DNA of 64,000 nt, taken from Pseudalkalibacillus hwajinpoensis. GTDB taxonomy: Bacteria > Bacillota > Bacilli > Bacillales > Guptibacillaceae. Shown here piece by piece: positions 35,624-43,904 of this stretch; the first letter of the stretch is position 1; each line of letters begins with the position of its first letter. The notes below the pieces were generated by a model. It saw only the letters and a program-made list of their open reading frames with translations, was not told the origin of the DNA and did not search any database. Location of the stretch: NCBI RefSeq assembly GCF_015234585.1, contig NZ_JADFCM010000008.1:1488001-1552000 (forward strand). The letters are read 5' to 3'. The position numbers were made by a program, and so were the translations under genes.

Positions 35624-36655
35624 GTGGATACGTATACGTTGAAGGAAATCATGTCTCAAGGAAACGCTTCAGAAAAAACCTATCAGATCGTCAGCAATAT
35701 GAATATTCCTAATGAAAATGTCGAAGTCAATTATGTATTTACAGGGTGTGGCACATCCTACTACATTGCAATTTCAGCTGCTAGATACTTTCAAGAAATC
35801 ACTGGAATTCAAGCCAACGCGGTACCGGCTTCAGAAATTTTTCTTCATGAAAAGCAGGTATTCACCCCTCATAAACGATATAGAGTAGTAAGTATCTCTC
35901 GCTCCGGAACCACTTCAGAAATTATTACTGCTTTAAAAGCCATTAAGGATAGAGAGAACATATCCACTCTAGCCGTAACCTGCAACAGTGATGCTGAAAT
36001 GGCACAACTAGCTGACGATCAAATTAGTCTTGATCATATAAGTGAAAAAAGCGTTGTTATGACTCAATCCTTCACTAACATGCTTTATGCAATTCAACTA
36101 TATGCTGCAAGATTTGCAGAGAATAATGCGGCATTAAAAGAACTGAAACAGGTGCCTGAATTGTTAAATGAGAATGTGAGTCATGCACATGTTATGAAGG
36201 ATATAGTTCAAGGTGCAAAAGCGGAGCGGTTTATCTTCTTAGGCGCAGGTATTTATAATGGATTAGCCAAAGAAGGTACCTTGAAACTCAAAGAAATGAC
36301 GCAAACGGAATGCGAAAGTTATTCGAACCTTGAATTTCGTCATGGCCCGATTTCCATTGTGGATGAGGAAACCGTAGTGGTGCTGTTTTCTACAACAAAA
36401 ATGAGCGAGATTGACCACACATTACTTCATGATATTAAAAATAACGGTGGAAAAACGATTGTGATTGGAGATCTCGGGACAAATTTAACGGCTGATCATG
36501 TGATTAATATAGGAAGCAATTTATCAGATGAAGCGAGAGCGACACTTTATATTCCTTACTTTCAGCTTCTAGCTTATTATCAGTCAATCAAACTTGGCTT
36601 AAACCCAGATCAACCTCGTAATCTTAATCAAGTCGTGAAAATATCTCTGCCTTAA
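35624..36655 (+). CDS. agaS: SIS-domain galactosamine-6-phosphate deaminase/isomerase (AgaS-like)
   Basis: 343 residues with two SIS domains: FTGCGTSYYIAISAARYFQ and ISRSGTTSEIITAL in the first, FLGAGIYNGLAKEGTLKLKEM and EFRHGPISIVDEE in the second. No glutaminase domain, so it is not GlmS. AgaS proteins convert galactosamine 6-phosphate to tagatose 6-phosphate and ammonia, linking NagA-type deacetylation to the kinase and aldolase encoded upstream. Start GTG 35624 behind AAGGAGTGGTG. Operon position between the LacC-like and the ROK kinase genes supports the role. Confidence 0.9.
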   Translation: MDTYTLKEIMSQGNASEKTYQIVSNMNIPNENVEVNYVFTGCGTSYYIAISAARYFQEITGIQANAVPASEIFLHEKQVFTPHKRYRVVSISRSGTTSEIITALKAIKDRENISTLAVTCNSDAEMAQLADDQISLDHISEKSVVMTQSFTNMLYAIQLYAARFAENNAALKELKQVPELLNENVSHAHVMKDIVQGAKAERFIFLGAGIYNGLAKEGTLKLKEMTQTECESYSNLEFRHGPISIVDEETVVVLFSTTKMSEIDHTLLHDIKNNGGKTIVIGDLGTNLTADHVINIGSNLSDEARATLYIPYFQLLAYYQSIKLGLNPDQPRNLNQVVKISLP

Positions 36656-36670
36656 TAACAGGAGGCCAAC

Positions 36671-37612
36671 ATGAATCTTTCACTCGGTATTGATGTAGGG
36701 GGAACCAAAATTGCAGCTGCGCTCATTACAAAAGATGGGCGCGTGCTATTTCGAAAAGAAGTTCCAAGTGTAACAACGGATAAAGACAAGATGTTTCAGC
36801 AATTAAAGAACTGTATTGATCAAGTATTAAAAGAGTCTCGTTACAAACCAGAAAACCTACTTGGTATCGGTATTGGTGTGCCTGGAAAAGTCGATATTGA
36901 AAATGGAATAGCCATCTATCAAAACAATCTACCTTGGTCTCATTTTCCAATTGGTTCAAAATTGGAAGAACTTTATCCTACAAAGTCTGTCATCCTTGAT
37001 AATGATGTTCATATGGCAGCATTTGCGGAATGGTATCAAAGAGGATGTAAAAAAAATGAAACGTTTGCTTATTTAACTATTAGTACAGGGATTTCATGTT
37101 GCATTCTTCATAATGGAGTCATTTTACGAGGTGCTGGTTTTGCAGGCGAAGTAGGCTTAATGTTGACAAGTGCTTCGAAAGAAAATTCAGTAGTTACTTT
37201 TGAAAATGTAGCATCCGGTCCTGCTATTCAATCAAAGGCAGCAACCAAAAGAGCAACACTTCAAATGAAAGAGACTGAACAAATCACAACAGCTACAGTC
37301 TTGAGAGATTACTTTCATGGGGAGAAATACGCCTGTCATGTCATGGCTGAAGTTTTAAATGATATTAGTAAAGGCATTCATGGCATGATTTGCATGCTCG
37401 ACCCTCACCAAATTGTTCTTGGTGGCGGGGTCATTAATCATAATCCAGAGTTAATAGACCATATTAAAGCGACACTAAAACCTCTCCTGATTACTGAACA
37501 GAGCAGTGCCGTTCATCGAATATCTGTTAGTCAATTGAAAGGAGACTCAGGACTTGTTGGAGCCGGTTTAAGACTTCACAACTCATCTGATGGAGGTGCA
37601 AATGAAGATTAA
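36671..37612 (+). CDS. ROK-family sugar kinase, probable N-acetylhexosamine kinase
   Basis: 313 residues with the ATP motif LGIDVGGTKIAAAL, GIGVPGKVD and the catalytic-Asp stretch LDNDVHMAAFAEW. The zinc-binding C-x-C-G-x-x-G-C-x-E motif of most ROK kinases is missing (the segment reads VVTFENVASGP), an atypical trait. There is no DNA-binding domain, so it is an enzyme rather than a repressor. Placed between AgaS and the GH88 hydrolase, it probably phosphorylates GalNAc (or GlcNAc) set free from oligosaccharides. AGGAGG precedes the ATG. Confidence 0.87.
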   Translation: MNLSLGIDVGGTKIAAALITKDGRVLFRKEVPSVTTDKDKMFQQLKNCIDQVLKESRYKPENLLGIGIGVPGKVDIENGIAIYQNNLPWSHFPIGSKLEELYPTKSVILDNDVHMAAFAEWYQRGCKKNETFAYLTISTGISCCILHNGVILRGAGFAGEVGLMLTSASKENSVVTFENVASGPAIQSKAATKRATLQMKETEQITTATVLRDYFHGEKYACHVMAEVLNDISKGIHGMICMLDPHQIVLGGGVINHNPELIDHIKATLKPLLITEQSSAVHRISVSQLKGDSGLVGAGLRLHNSSDGGANED

Positions 37613-38807
37613 AACAAATACACAAAGTGTACTAGATGAAGGCATTCGACTAAAAGATCGCTATCAAAAACAGCCTACGATAAACCGCACGTACGTCGAT
37701 CAAGCGATTCACCATGTTCTTCAGAAAATTGATCAAAATCTTGAAGCTTTTACTAACTCTTTTCCTGATTCAAGTAGCCAAGATGGAGTGTACCCGTCCA
37801 TTGAGAACAATGAATGGACAACGAGTTTCTGGACCGGAATGTTATGGCTCGCTTATGAAGTAACAGGAGAACAGAAATACCGCAGTGTAGCTGAAGGACA
37901 CTTAACTAGTTTCAAACAGCGCTTAAAGAATCGAATTGCTGTAAATCACCATGATCTCGGATTTCTCTACACGCTTTCATGTGTTAGTGCTTATAAATTA
38001 ACTGGTAATGAAGAAGCCAAAAATGTAGCTATTGAAGCAGCAGACTTGCTCATGACGCGCTTTCATGAAAAAGCAGGTATCATTCAAGCATGGGGCGACT
38101 TAACAGACCCGTCACAGCGGGGAAGGATGATTATTGACTGTAATATGAATCTCCCTTTACTCTATTGGGCGACAGAAGAAACTGGAGATCAGAAGTATAA
38201 GAGCGTAGCTGAAAGCCATATCCAACAGGCAGCACGATACCTTGTGAGAGAAGATGCGTCTACGCATCATACTTATTATATGGATCCAGACTCAGGAAAG
38301 CCACTGTATGGTGACACACACCAGGGATATGCGGATGACTCTTGTTGGGCTCGCGGGCAAGCATGGGGAATATACGGCTTCCCTCTAAGTTATGCTTATA
38401 CGAAAGACTGGAGTTTAATCACGTTAACTAAGAAACTTACAAATTACTATTTAAATCGTTTACCTAAAGACTACATTTGTTATTGGGATTTAATTTTCAC
38501 AGATGGCAATGAAGAAAGAGATAGCTCATCAGCTGCTATCGCACTCTGTGGACTACTTGAATTAGTGAAACATTTACCACTTACAGATGAAGAGAGACCT
38601 TATTATGAGAACGCTATCAACAACACAACAGAATCACTAGTTGAACATTACACGACTGATGTAAACTCAAATGAAAATGGATTGTTGCGCCATGCCGTTT
38701 ACTATAAAGGTGGTAACCGCGGAGTAGATGAAAGTTGTATTTGGGGCGATTATTATTATTTCGAAGCGCTTGTTCGTCTCTCGAAAGACTGGAATTTATA
38801 TTGGTAA
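37602..38807 (+). CDS. Glycoside hydrolase family 88, unsaturated glucuronyl hydrolase
   Basis: Removes the 4,5-unsaturated uronic acid that a lyase leaves on the non-reducing end of glycosaminoglycan oligosaccharides. 401 residues, alpha/alpha-barrel, no signal peptide, so cytoplasmic. Signatures: EWTTSFWTGMLWLAYE, HHDLGFLYTLS (first conserved Asp), IDCNMNLPLLYWA (second, catalytic Asp) and GYADDSCWARGQAWGIYGF. Starting at ATG 37602 behind GGAGGTG it overlaps the ROK gene by 11 bases. GH105 is a relative, but the pattern fits GH88. The released sugar goes to KdgF, encoded next. Confidence 0.93.
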   Translation: MKIKTNTQSVLDEGIRLKDRYQKQPTINRTYVDQAIHHVLQKIDQNLEAFTNSFPDSSSQDGVYPSIENNEWTTSFWTGMLWLAYEVTGEQKYRSVAEGHLTSFKQRLKNRIAVNHHDLGFLYTLSCVSAYKLTGNEEAKNVAIEAADLLMTRFHEKAGIIQAWGDLTDPSQRGRMIIDCNMNLPLLYWATEETGDQKYKSVAESHIQQAARYLVREDASTHHTYYMDPDSGKPLYGDTHQGYADDSCWARGQAWGIYGFPLSYAYTKDWSLITLTKKLTNYYLNRLPKDYICYWDLIFTDGNEERDSSSAAIALCGLLELVKHLPLTDEERPYYENAINNTTESLVEHYTTDVNSNENGLLRHAVYYKGGNRGVDESCIWGDYYYFEALVRLSKDWNLYW

Positions 38808-38826
38808 TCTGGAAAGGAGTTCGATT

Positions 38827-39153
38827 ATGGGACAAATTGGTATATGGGAGTCAGTAGAAGACGGTGTTAAACGAAATATCTTAACAAGTGGTGAAGATCT
38901 AATGATTATGGAAGTTCGCTTCAAAAGTGGAGCGATCGGAAATAAGCATCAGCATCCTCATGAACAGATTTCCTATTGTCTTGATGGGCAATTTGAATTC
39001 ACAATTGGCACTGCTCATACGATCATTGAAAAAGGAGAGTCACTTTATATCCCACCAAATACACTTCATGGCGTTAAAGCGCTCTCAGATGGTAGTCTAT
39101 TAGATTCCTTTAGTCCAGTAAGAGAGGACTTATTAGAAGGAAAGCATTCATGA
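38827..39153 (+). CDS. kdgF: KdgF-like cupin, unsaturated uronate linearisation
   Basis: 108-residue single cupin. Metal-binding residues are in HQHPHEQISYCLDGQFEF and PNTLHGVKAL; the end LLDSFSPVREDLL is characteristic of KdgF. KdgF opens 4,5-unsaturated monouronates to the linear ketouronate that KduI then isomerises. The start at 38827 follows AAAGGAG; the frame is open further upstream only inside GH88. The stop overlaps the next start (ATGA). Confidence 0.85.
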   Translation: MGQIGIWESVEDGVKRNILTSGEDLMIMEVRFKSGAIGNKHQHPHEQISYCLDGQFEFTIGTAHTIIEKGESLYIPPNTLHGVKALSDGSLLDSFSPVREDLLEGKHS

Positions 39154-41231
39154 GTTCCCGTTTGTCAGATACGATTTACTTTAACGCTCAACATGAAGAA
39201 ACACTACATGCGAAAAAAAAGCTAATCGCCGAGGCTGATGAAGCGCTACAAATACCATTTAGACCTTCAAAGACAGATATCGCAGACTGGGGGCACTATT
39301 TTCACTGCCCATATGATGGAGCTGCACTCAATTTCAGCTGGACGAATAATAAGAAATTTGATTGTCCTTCATGCAGGAGAGTCTTTGAAGACTCTCCATT
39401 TCTAGGTGGCTGGATGGGAATGGCTCACGGAAAACTAGGAGAGGCAGTTAAACATCTTTCGTTTGCCTATGCGGCGACTAAAAGAGATGATTATTTATTG
39501 AAAGCAAACAAGATCCTTTTGGATTATGCAGAGTGCTACCCTCATTACCGAACACATGGAAAGATCCCTTATAATGGGCCAGGTAAACTTTTCGCTCAAA
39601 CGCTTGATGAAGCCAATTGGATGATTAATCTTTGTTATGCCTATCACATTGGTAAAGAACATTTTACCAAAGAAGAATTGGAACTTGTAAATAATCAGCT
39701 ATTTCTTGATGCGGCTACCTTTTTATCTACATGGAAAGAACAACAGATTCATAATCATGCCGTCCATATAACTGTTGCCATTTGTATGATCGGTTCAATA
39801 TTGGGTAATGTTCACTTAATTGAACAAGGGTTTAATGGAGATTATGGATTAAGAAATCAGATTCGTAAGGGCGTACTTGAGGATGGTTTATGGTATGAAG
39901 GCTCCTTCTCCTACCATTTTTATACACTTGAATCGATCGTTCAATTAGCACATATCACAGATGATACTCGTCTTTGGTCATTCCCAGAAATTAAAAAGAT
40001 GTTCGATACGCCCTTATTATTTATTGATAATGAAGGGTTGCTCCCATCTTTGAATGACTCATCCTCATCTATTTCCTTATCCAAATATGCACATCTCTAC
40101 GAGTTCGCTTTTTCTATTTATGGGGAAGAGCAGTATCAAATAATATTAAGAAGCTTATACGGCATGCAACCATCAAAGTTTAAACGCGTTCCGCGAGATT
40201 CGTATTCATTGTTCTTTGTTAACCAATTTGTTTTAAATAATAACAATTGTATAGTCCCATCTTGTAAGAACAATCAAAATAAGACATTAACTTCAAGTTC
40301 TAGCTTAACAAAAATTTCCTGTGAAAATGGATGGCAGGTCTTTCAAAAGCATGCGCCATTTGGTGGTGAACACGATCATCTCGATCAACTAGGTTTATCG
40401 CTTAGCTTAAAAAACAAACCGTTTATACGAGATCCTGGCACAACACGCTATAGTGTGCCTGTACACTATGACTGGTTCAAGCATACGTATTCACATAACA
40501 CCGTTAGTATAAATGGAAGTGATCAACCACCAGCAGATGGGAAGCGTATAAAAGCTGAACAATGTGAATGGGGAAGCTGGGTAGAAAGCGTCGTAGACTG
40601 GAAAAGTGATACCTATCTTTTTCAAAATTTAATTCAGTTACCTGAGTCAATGAGTTCCTGGGATGTTGAGAGTTACAAAGATTGTTCTATCCAACGTTTC
40701 AATGCTATTACCGATCGATTGTTTCTTGACATCGTTACGGTAAACGTACCTGAAAAAAGAGAAGTGGATCTCTTATATCATGTCGACGGCCATGTACTTG
40801 ACACCCAAAACTGGAAAACATCACAAGCAAAATTAAGCAAATTAAATCAAGATTTATTCAACAATAAGAGAGAAATGATGAAGAATGGTTCTACATTATT
40901 ACAATGGAAAGCGAACGAAGAAACTGTAAATCAACATAGCTGGTGTTCATCAAAAACGATGCTCTATTTAGCAAGCACTCCCGATAACCCTCCCGTTGCT
41001 AATCGAGCCACTCTTATACAAAGAAGTAAGCCACTTCAATCCATCACGTTTATTAACGTCTTTCAAATGGCTACGGATTTACCAAATAGAGAAGTTGAAA
41101 ATATAGAAGTAATACAAAGCGAATCCGAGATAAAAATATTTGTCTCGACTCATTCCTCTATATGTGGTGAATTCCGATTAACTAAGGGAAAAAACCACCA
41201 TTCATCGACCCTTGCCTATTATTCAAGCTAA
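39150..41231 (+). CDS. Cytoplasmic heparinase II/III-family oligosaccharide lyase
   Basis: 693 residues, no signal peptide. An N-terminal alpha-toroid region (about 1-330), with a Cys cluster near the start (FHCPYDGA, FDCPSCRRVF) that may hold a zinc, is followed by the beta-sandwich heparinase II/III domain (about 380-690). The catalytic stretch GGEHDHLDQLGLSL, KHTYSHNTV and YSVPVHYDW contains the expected His and Tyr residues. Proteins of this kind cleave uronate linkages by beta-elimination. As it has no export signal it would act on imported oligosaccharides beside GH88. The polysaccharide-lyase subfamily cannot be assigned by eye. Confidence 0.85.
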   Translation: MSSRLSDTIYFNAQHEETLHAKKKLIAEADEALQIPFRPSKTDIADWGHYFHCPYDGAALNFSWTNNKKFDCPSCRRVFEDSPFLGGWMGMAHGKLGEAVKHLSFAYAATKRDDYLLKANKILLDYAECYPHYRTHGKIPYNGPGKLFAQTLDEANWMINLCYAYHIGKEHFTKEELELVNNQLFLDAATFLSTWKEQQIHNHAVHITVAICMIGSILGNVHLIEQGFNGDYGLRNQIRKGVLEDGLWYEGSFSYHFYTLESIVQLAHITDDTRLWSFPEIKKMFDTPLLFIDNEGLLPSLNDSSSSISLSKYAHLYEFAFSIYGEEQYQIILRSLYGMQPSKFKRVPRDSYSLFFVNQFVLNNNNCIVPSCKNNQNKTLTSSSSLTKISCENGWQVFQKHAPFGGEHDHLDQLGLSLSLKNKPFIRDPGTTRYSVPVHYDWFKHTYSHNTVSINGSDQPPADGKRIKAEQCEWGSWVESVVDWKSDTYLFQNLIQLPESMSSWDVESYKDCSIQRFNAITDRLFLDIVTVNVPEKREVDLLYHVDGHVLDTQNWKTSQAKLSKLNQDLFNNKREMMKNGSTLLQWKANEETVNQHSWCSSKTMLYLASTPDNPPVANRATLIQRSKPLQSITFINVFQMATDLPNREVENIEVIQSESEIKIFVSTHSSICGEFRLTKGKNHHSSTLAYYSS

Positions 41232-41256
41232 ATAAACGATAAAGGAGTGGTTAATC

Positions 41257-42903
41257 ATTATTGAGACGAAATTAGTAAGCTCGCTCACCAAAGTTTTTGC
41301 TGATGAAGATTTAACTGAGCCATATGTTTCATTTGCATCTGCTTTATTAGGTGAAACATATTCCTTTCAAGTAGCGTATCGGTCAGATAAATTAGTGAAA
41401 CAAATGAAGGTCGAAATTCACTCTCAGTTAAATGTAACAGCACGAGTAGTTGGACTGGTGCCTTCTGAATACCCATGTCACTTTGATTACGATGATCATA
41501 CCCTGCGTCATACACCAGGATTATACCCTGATCCCTTATTTCCAATTGTAGAAGAAGAAGGGCTTACAGCTTTTCCAAATCAGTGGCGATCGATTTGGAT
41601 AACAGTGGACATAGAACAAGACGCTAGACCAGGCGACCACCAAATTGACATCACCCTCATTTGCACTAACGGTGATCATTTTAAAGAAACTTTTCAATTG
41701 AACTTCATTGATGCAAATCTTCCAGAACAAGAAGTGATTCACACCGAATGGCTACACACGGATTGTATCGCTTCAATTTATCAATTAGAGATTTTCAGTG
41801 ATAAATACTGGGACACAGTAGAGAAATATGTAAAGACAGCTGCTGATCATCACATCAATATGATTTTAACTCCTTTATTCACCCCTCCGCTGGATACTGA
41901 AATTGGTAGAGAGAGACCCACCGTACAGCTTGTTGATGTAACAAAAGAAGGAGAGAAATATACATTTCATTTCGAAAAGCTGCTCCGTTGGTTTAAAATG
42001 TGTCAAAATAACGGCATTCGATATTTTGAATTCTCTCATCTTTTTAGTCAGTGGGGTGCAAAGCATCCACCTAAAATTATAGGTAATGTAAATGGAAAAA
42101 AACAAAAACTATTTGGTTGGGAAACAGACGCTACAAGTCAAGACTACCGTTTATTTCTAGCACAATTCTTACCTGCGCTTATTCAATTACTTGAAGAATC
42201 CGATCTAACAGATTATTGTTATTTTCATATTTCTGATGAACCTCGAATGGAACATTTGGAGTCTTATACGAATGCAAGCCGTGTGATGAATGATTACCTC
42301 GGTGACCTACCAGTAATAGACGCACTTTCAGATTATGCATTTTACGAAAAAGGGCTTATTAAAAATCCAGTATCAGCCAACGATCATATTACTCCATTTC
42401 TTGAAAACAACGTTCCTGGTTTATGGACTTATTACTGTACTTCTCAATACAAAGAAGTTTCCAATCGTTTTTTTAACATGCCATCCTCTAGAAATAGAAT
42501 ACTAGGAATGCAATTATATAAGTTTAATCTACAGGGCTTCCTTCATTGGGGATTTAACTTCTGGTACTCTTCTTTTTCCAAAAAAATAATTGATCCGTTT
42601 CGGAACACAGATGCGAATTACTCTTTTCCATCAGGCGATGCTTTTCTAGTTTATCCCGGTGAGAACGGACCAATTGAGTCACTTCGTTTAGAAGTGTTAA
42701 GAGAGGCCTTTCAAGATCATTCTGCATTACAACTTCTTGAAAGCTATATTGGACGTGAACAAACACTAGATCTATTAGAGAACGATTTGAAAAAACCACT
42801 AACATTTAACCATTATCCAAAAGAAGCTGCATGGCTTCTCGCTAAAAGAGACGAAATAAATGAAAGAATTAAGCTTGAAATAAATGTTCATACGCACAAA
42901 TAA
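41257..42903 (+). CDS. GH123-type (DUF4091) protein, beta-N-acetylgalactosaminidase-like, with a probable ATT start
   Basis: About 548 residues. The C-terminal two thirds (about 170-500) form a GH123/DUF4091 TIM barrel; YFHISDEPR gives the Asp-Glu pair used in substrate-assisted catalysis, and FLHWGFNFWYSSFS is a usual family stretch. The first 150 residues are a beta-sandwich. GH123 enzymes release beta-GalNAc, matching the GalNAc catabolic genes upstream. Start: AAAGGAG at 41241-41247, then in-frame ATC, ATT, ATT (41254, 41257, 41260) and no ATG/GTG/TTG before ATG 41395, which would delete some 45 conserved-looking residues and has no ribosome site. No signal peptide. Confidence 0.82.
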   Translation: MIETKLVSSLTKVFADEDLTEPYVSFASALLGETYSFQVAYRSDKLVKQMKVEIHSQLNVTARVVGLVPSEYPCHFDYDDHTLRHTPGLYPDPLFPIVEEEGLTAFPNQWRSIWITVDIEQDARPGDHQIDITLICTNGDHFKETFQLNFIDANLPEQEVIHTEWLHTDCIASIYQLEIFSDKYWDTVEKYVKTAADHHINMILTPLFTPPLDTEIGRERPTVQLVDVTKEGEKYTFHFEKLLRWFKMCQNNGIRYFEFSHLFSQWGAKHPPKIIGNVNGKKQKLFGWETDATSQDYRLFLAQFLPALIQLLEESDLTDYCYFHISDEPRMEHLESYTNASRVMNDYLGDLPVIDALSDYAFYEKGLIKNPVSANDHITPFLENNVPGLWTYYCTSQYKEVSNRFFNMPSSRNRILGMQLYKFNLQGFLHWGFNFWYSSFSKKIIDPFRNTDANYSFPSGDAFLVYPGENGPIESLRLEVLREAFQDHSALQLLESYIGREQTLDLLENDLKKPLTFNHYPKEAAWLLAKRDEINERIKLEINVHTHK

Positions 42904-42927
42904 ACCGCCTGAAAGGCGGTTTATTTG
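42901..42927. terminator. Bidirectional terminator between the GH123-type and AraC genes
   Basis: TAAACCGCCT (42901-42910) and AGGCGGTTTA (42914-42923) form a perfect stem with a GAA loop, followed by TTTG. It serves the two converging genes. Confidence 0.8.
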
Positions 42928-42930
42928 TAT

Positions 42931-43779
42931 TTACATTTGGTGAATTTTTTTAAATTCTGATGGGCTTTTTCCTTCTTTTGTTCGAAACGCACGACTAAAG
43001 TAATACCGATTTTCATAGCCTGAATGTCTTGCGATTTCATCCATCGTCCAATCCGTGTTGGCAAGTAATTTTTTCGCTTCTTCTACTCTTAGTGAAATCA
43101 AATATTCCTTTGGGGTCATCCGAAAAGCTGCTTTAAACCTTCTAGTAAGTTGAACAGGACTAAGTCCTAATTGGACGGAAAGGTCATTCATACTAAATAA
43201 AGACATTAAGCCTTTCTCTTGAATAGCATTTTTCGCATCAATCATCAGCTTATCTTTTTGGCCGATTTGTTTCACATGCTTTTCTTCAAGCTCCCAACAA
43301 AACACATTCCACATATCTCTCAGTATGTAATTAATACGGGACATATTCTGAGAGTAAGTATGGTTCGAATATAAAGCTAAATATTCGAAATTAGAAGAAA
43401 GTCTTTTAAAATCTCTTAACGTCCATTTTCCACTAATAATTGATTCATCTTCTTCCAATGGCTTTAATAATGACGGATCTGATAAATACTCTTTTTTTAA
43501 TTCCCATTCGAAAATAAATGCAAAAAATGACAAAGGCTCAATTAACTTCCTCTTAAAAGGTGTGTTAGGTGGACAAAACACGAGATCACCGACCTGTGCT
43601 ACACCGTTCTTATCACCGATTGAAAATTCGAATTCACCTTTTTCGACCGCAAATAAGACCCACTTAGGGTGGACATCTTCTTCAAATACAAATCGATGTT
43701 TTTCTTTCCAATGAGCTAAATAAATGACCGACGGTACATAGTTTTGTAACGTACGAGCGTCCAGGATTAATTTCACCAC
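42931..43779 (-). CDS. AraC-family transcriptional regulator
   Basis: 282 residues: an N-terminal cupin-type sensor (HPKWVLFAVEKGEFEFSIG, GDLVFCPPNTPF) and a C-terminal double helix-turn-helix (FSMNDLSVQLGLSPVQLTRR; WTMDEIARHSGYENRYYFSR; SPSEFKK). Such proteins activate sugar operons when the ligand binds. Start GTG 43779 (a second GTG follows) with AAGG close by, a weak site. It is divergent from the FAD oxidoreductase-importer operon; the 32-base element at 43784-43815 lies immediately upstream of its start and recurs before the binding-protein gene, so this is the best candidate to bind it. Confidence 0.9.
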   Translation of the reverse strand: MVKLILDARTLQNYVPSVIYLAHWKEKHRFVFEEDVHPKWVLFAVEKGEFEFSIGDKNGVAQVGDLVFCPPNTPFKRKLIEPLSFFAFIFEWELKKEYLSDPSLLKPLEEDESIISGKWTLRDFKRLSSNFEYLALYSNHTYSQNMSRINYILRDMWNVFCWELEEKHVKQIGQKDKLMIDAKNAIQEKGLMSLFSMNDLSVQLGLSPVQLTRRFKAAFRMTPKEYLISLRVEEAKKLLANTDWTMDEIARHSGYENRYYFSRAFRTKEGKSPSEFKKIHQM

Positions 43780-43783
43780 CTTA

Positions 43784-43847
43784 TGAAATAAAGTATAAAC
43801 AAATGACTCTATATTACATTTTAATAGAAGTTGGCAAGCGATACAAT
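43784..43847 (+). promoter_or_regulatory. Repeated 32-base activator element and -10 of the importer operon
   Basis: Bases 43784-43815 (starting TGAAATAAAGTATAAA, ending GACTCTATATT) are identical to 61466-61497 except at one position. A -10 candidate TACAAT (43842-43847) follows 26 bases later; the -35 position reads TTTTAA, a poor match, as in activator-dependent promoters. Confidence 0.7.
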
Positions 43848-43904
43848 TATATTTAGAAAACTTAAAAAATTATTGAAGGTAACATCAAGGAGGATGTTCA
43901 TCGC

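Noticed and set aside
36726..36959. Many minus-strand and shifted frames of 60-130 codons inside ppc, floT, glcB and the sugar genes
   Set aside because: They are shadows of strong plus-strand genes, lack ribosome sites and show no family features.
39300..39400. Reading the Cys cluster of the cytoplasmic lyase as a separate zinc-finger regulator
   Set aside because: It is continuous with the lyase frame and lies before its toroid domain; there is no stop or start between.
43816..43860. TTGGCAAGCGATACAA as a cre site for the importer operon
   Set aside because: Four mismatches to the cre consensus.
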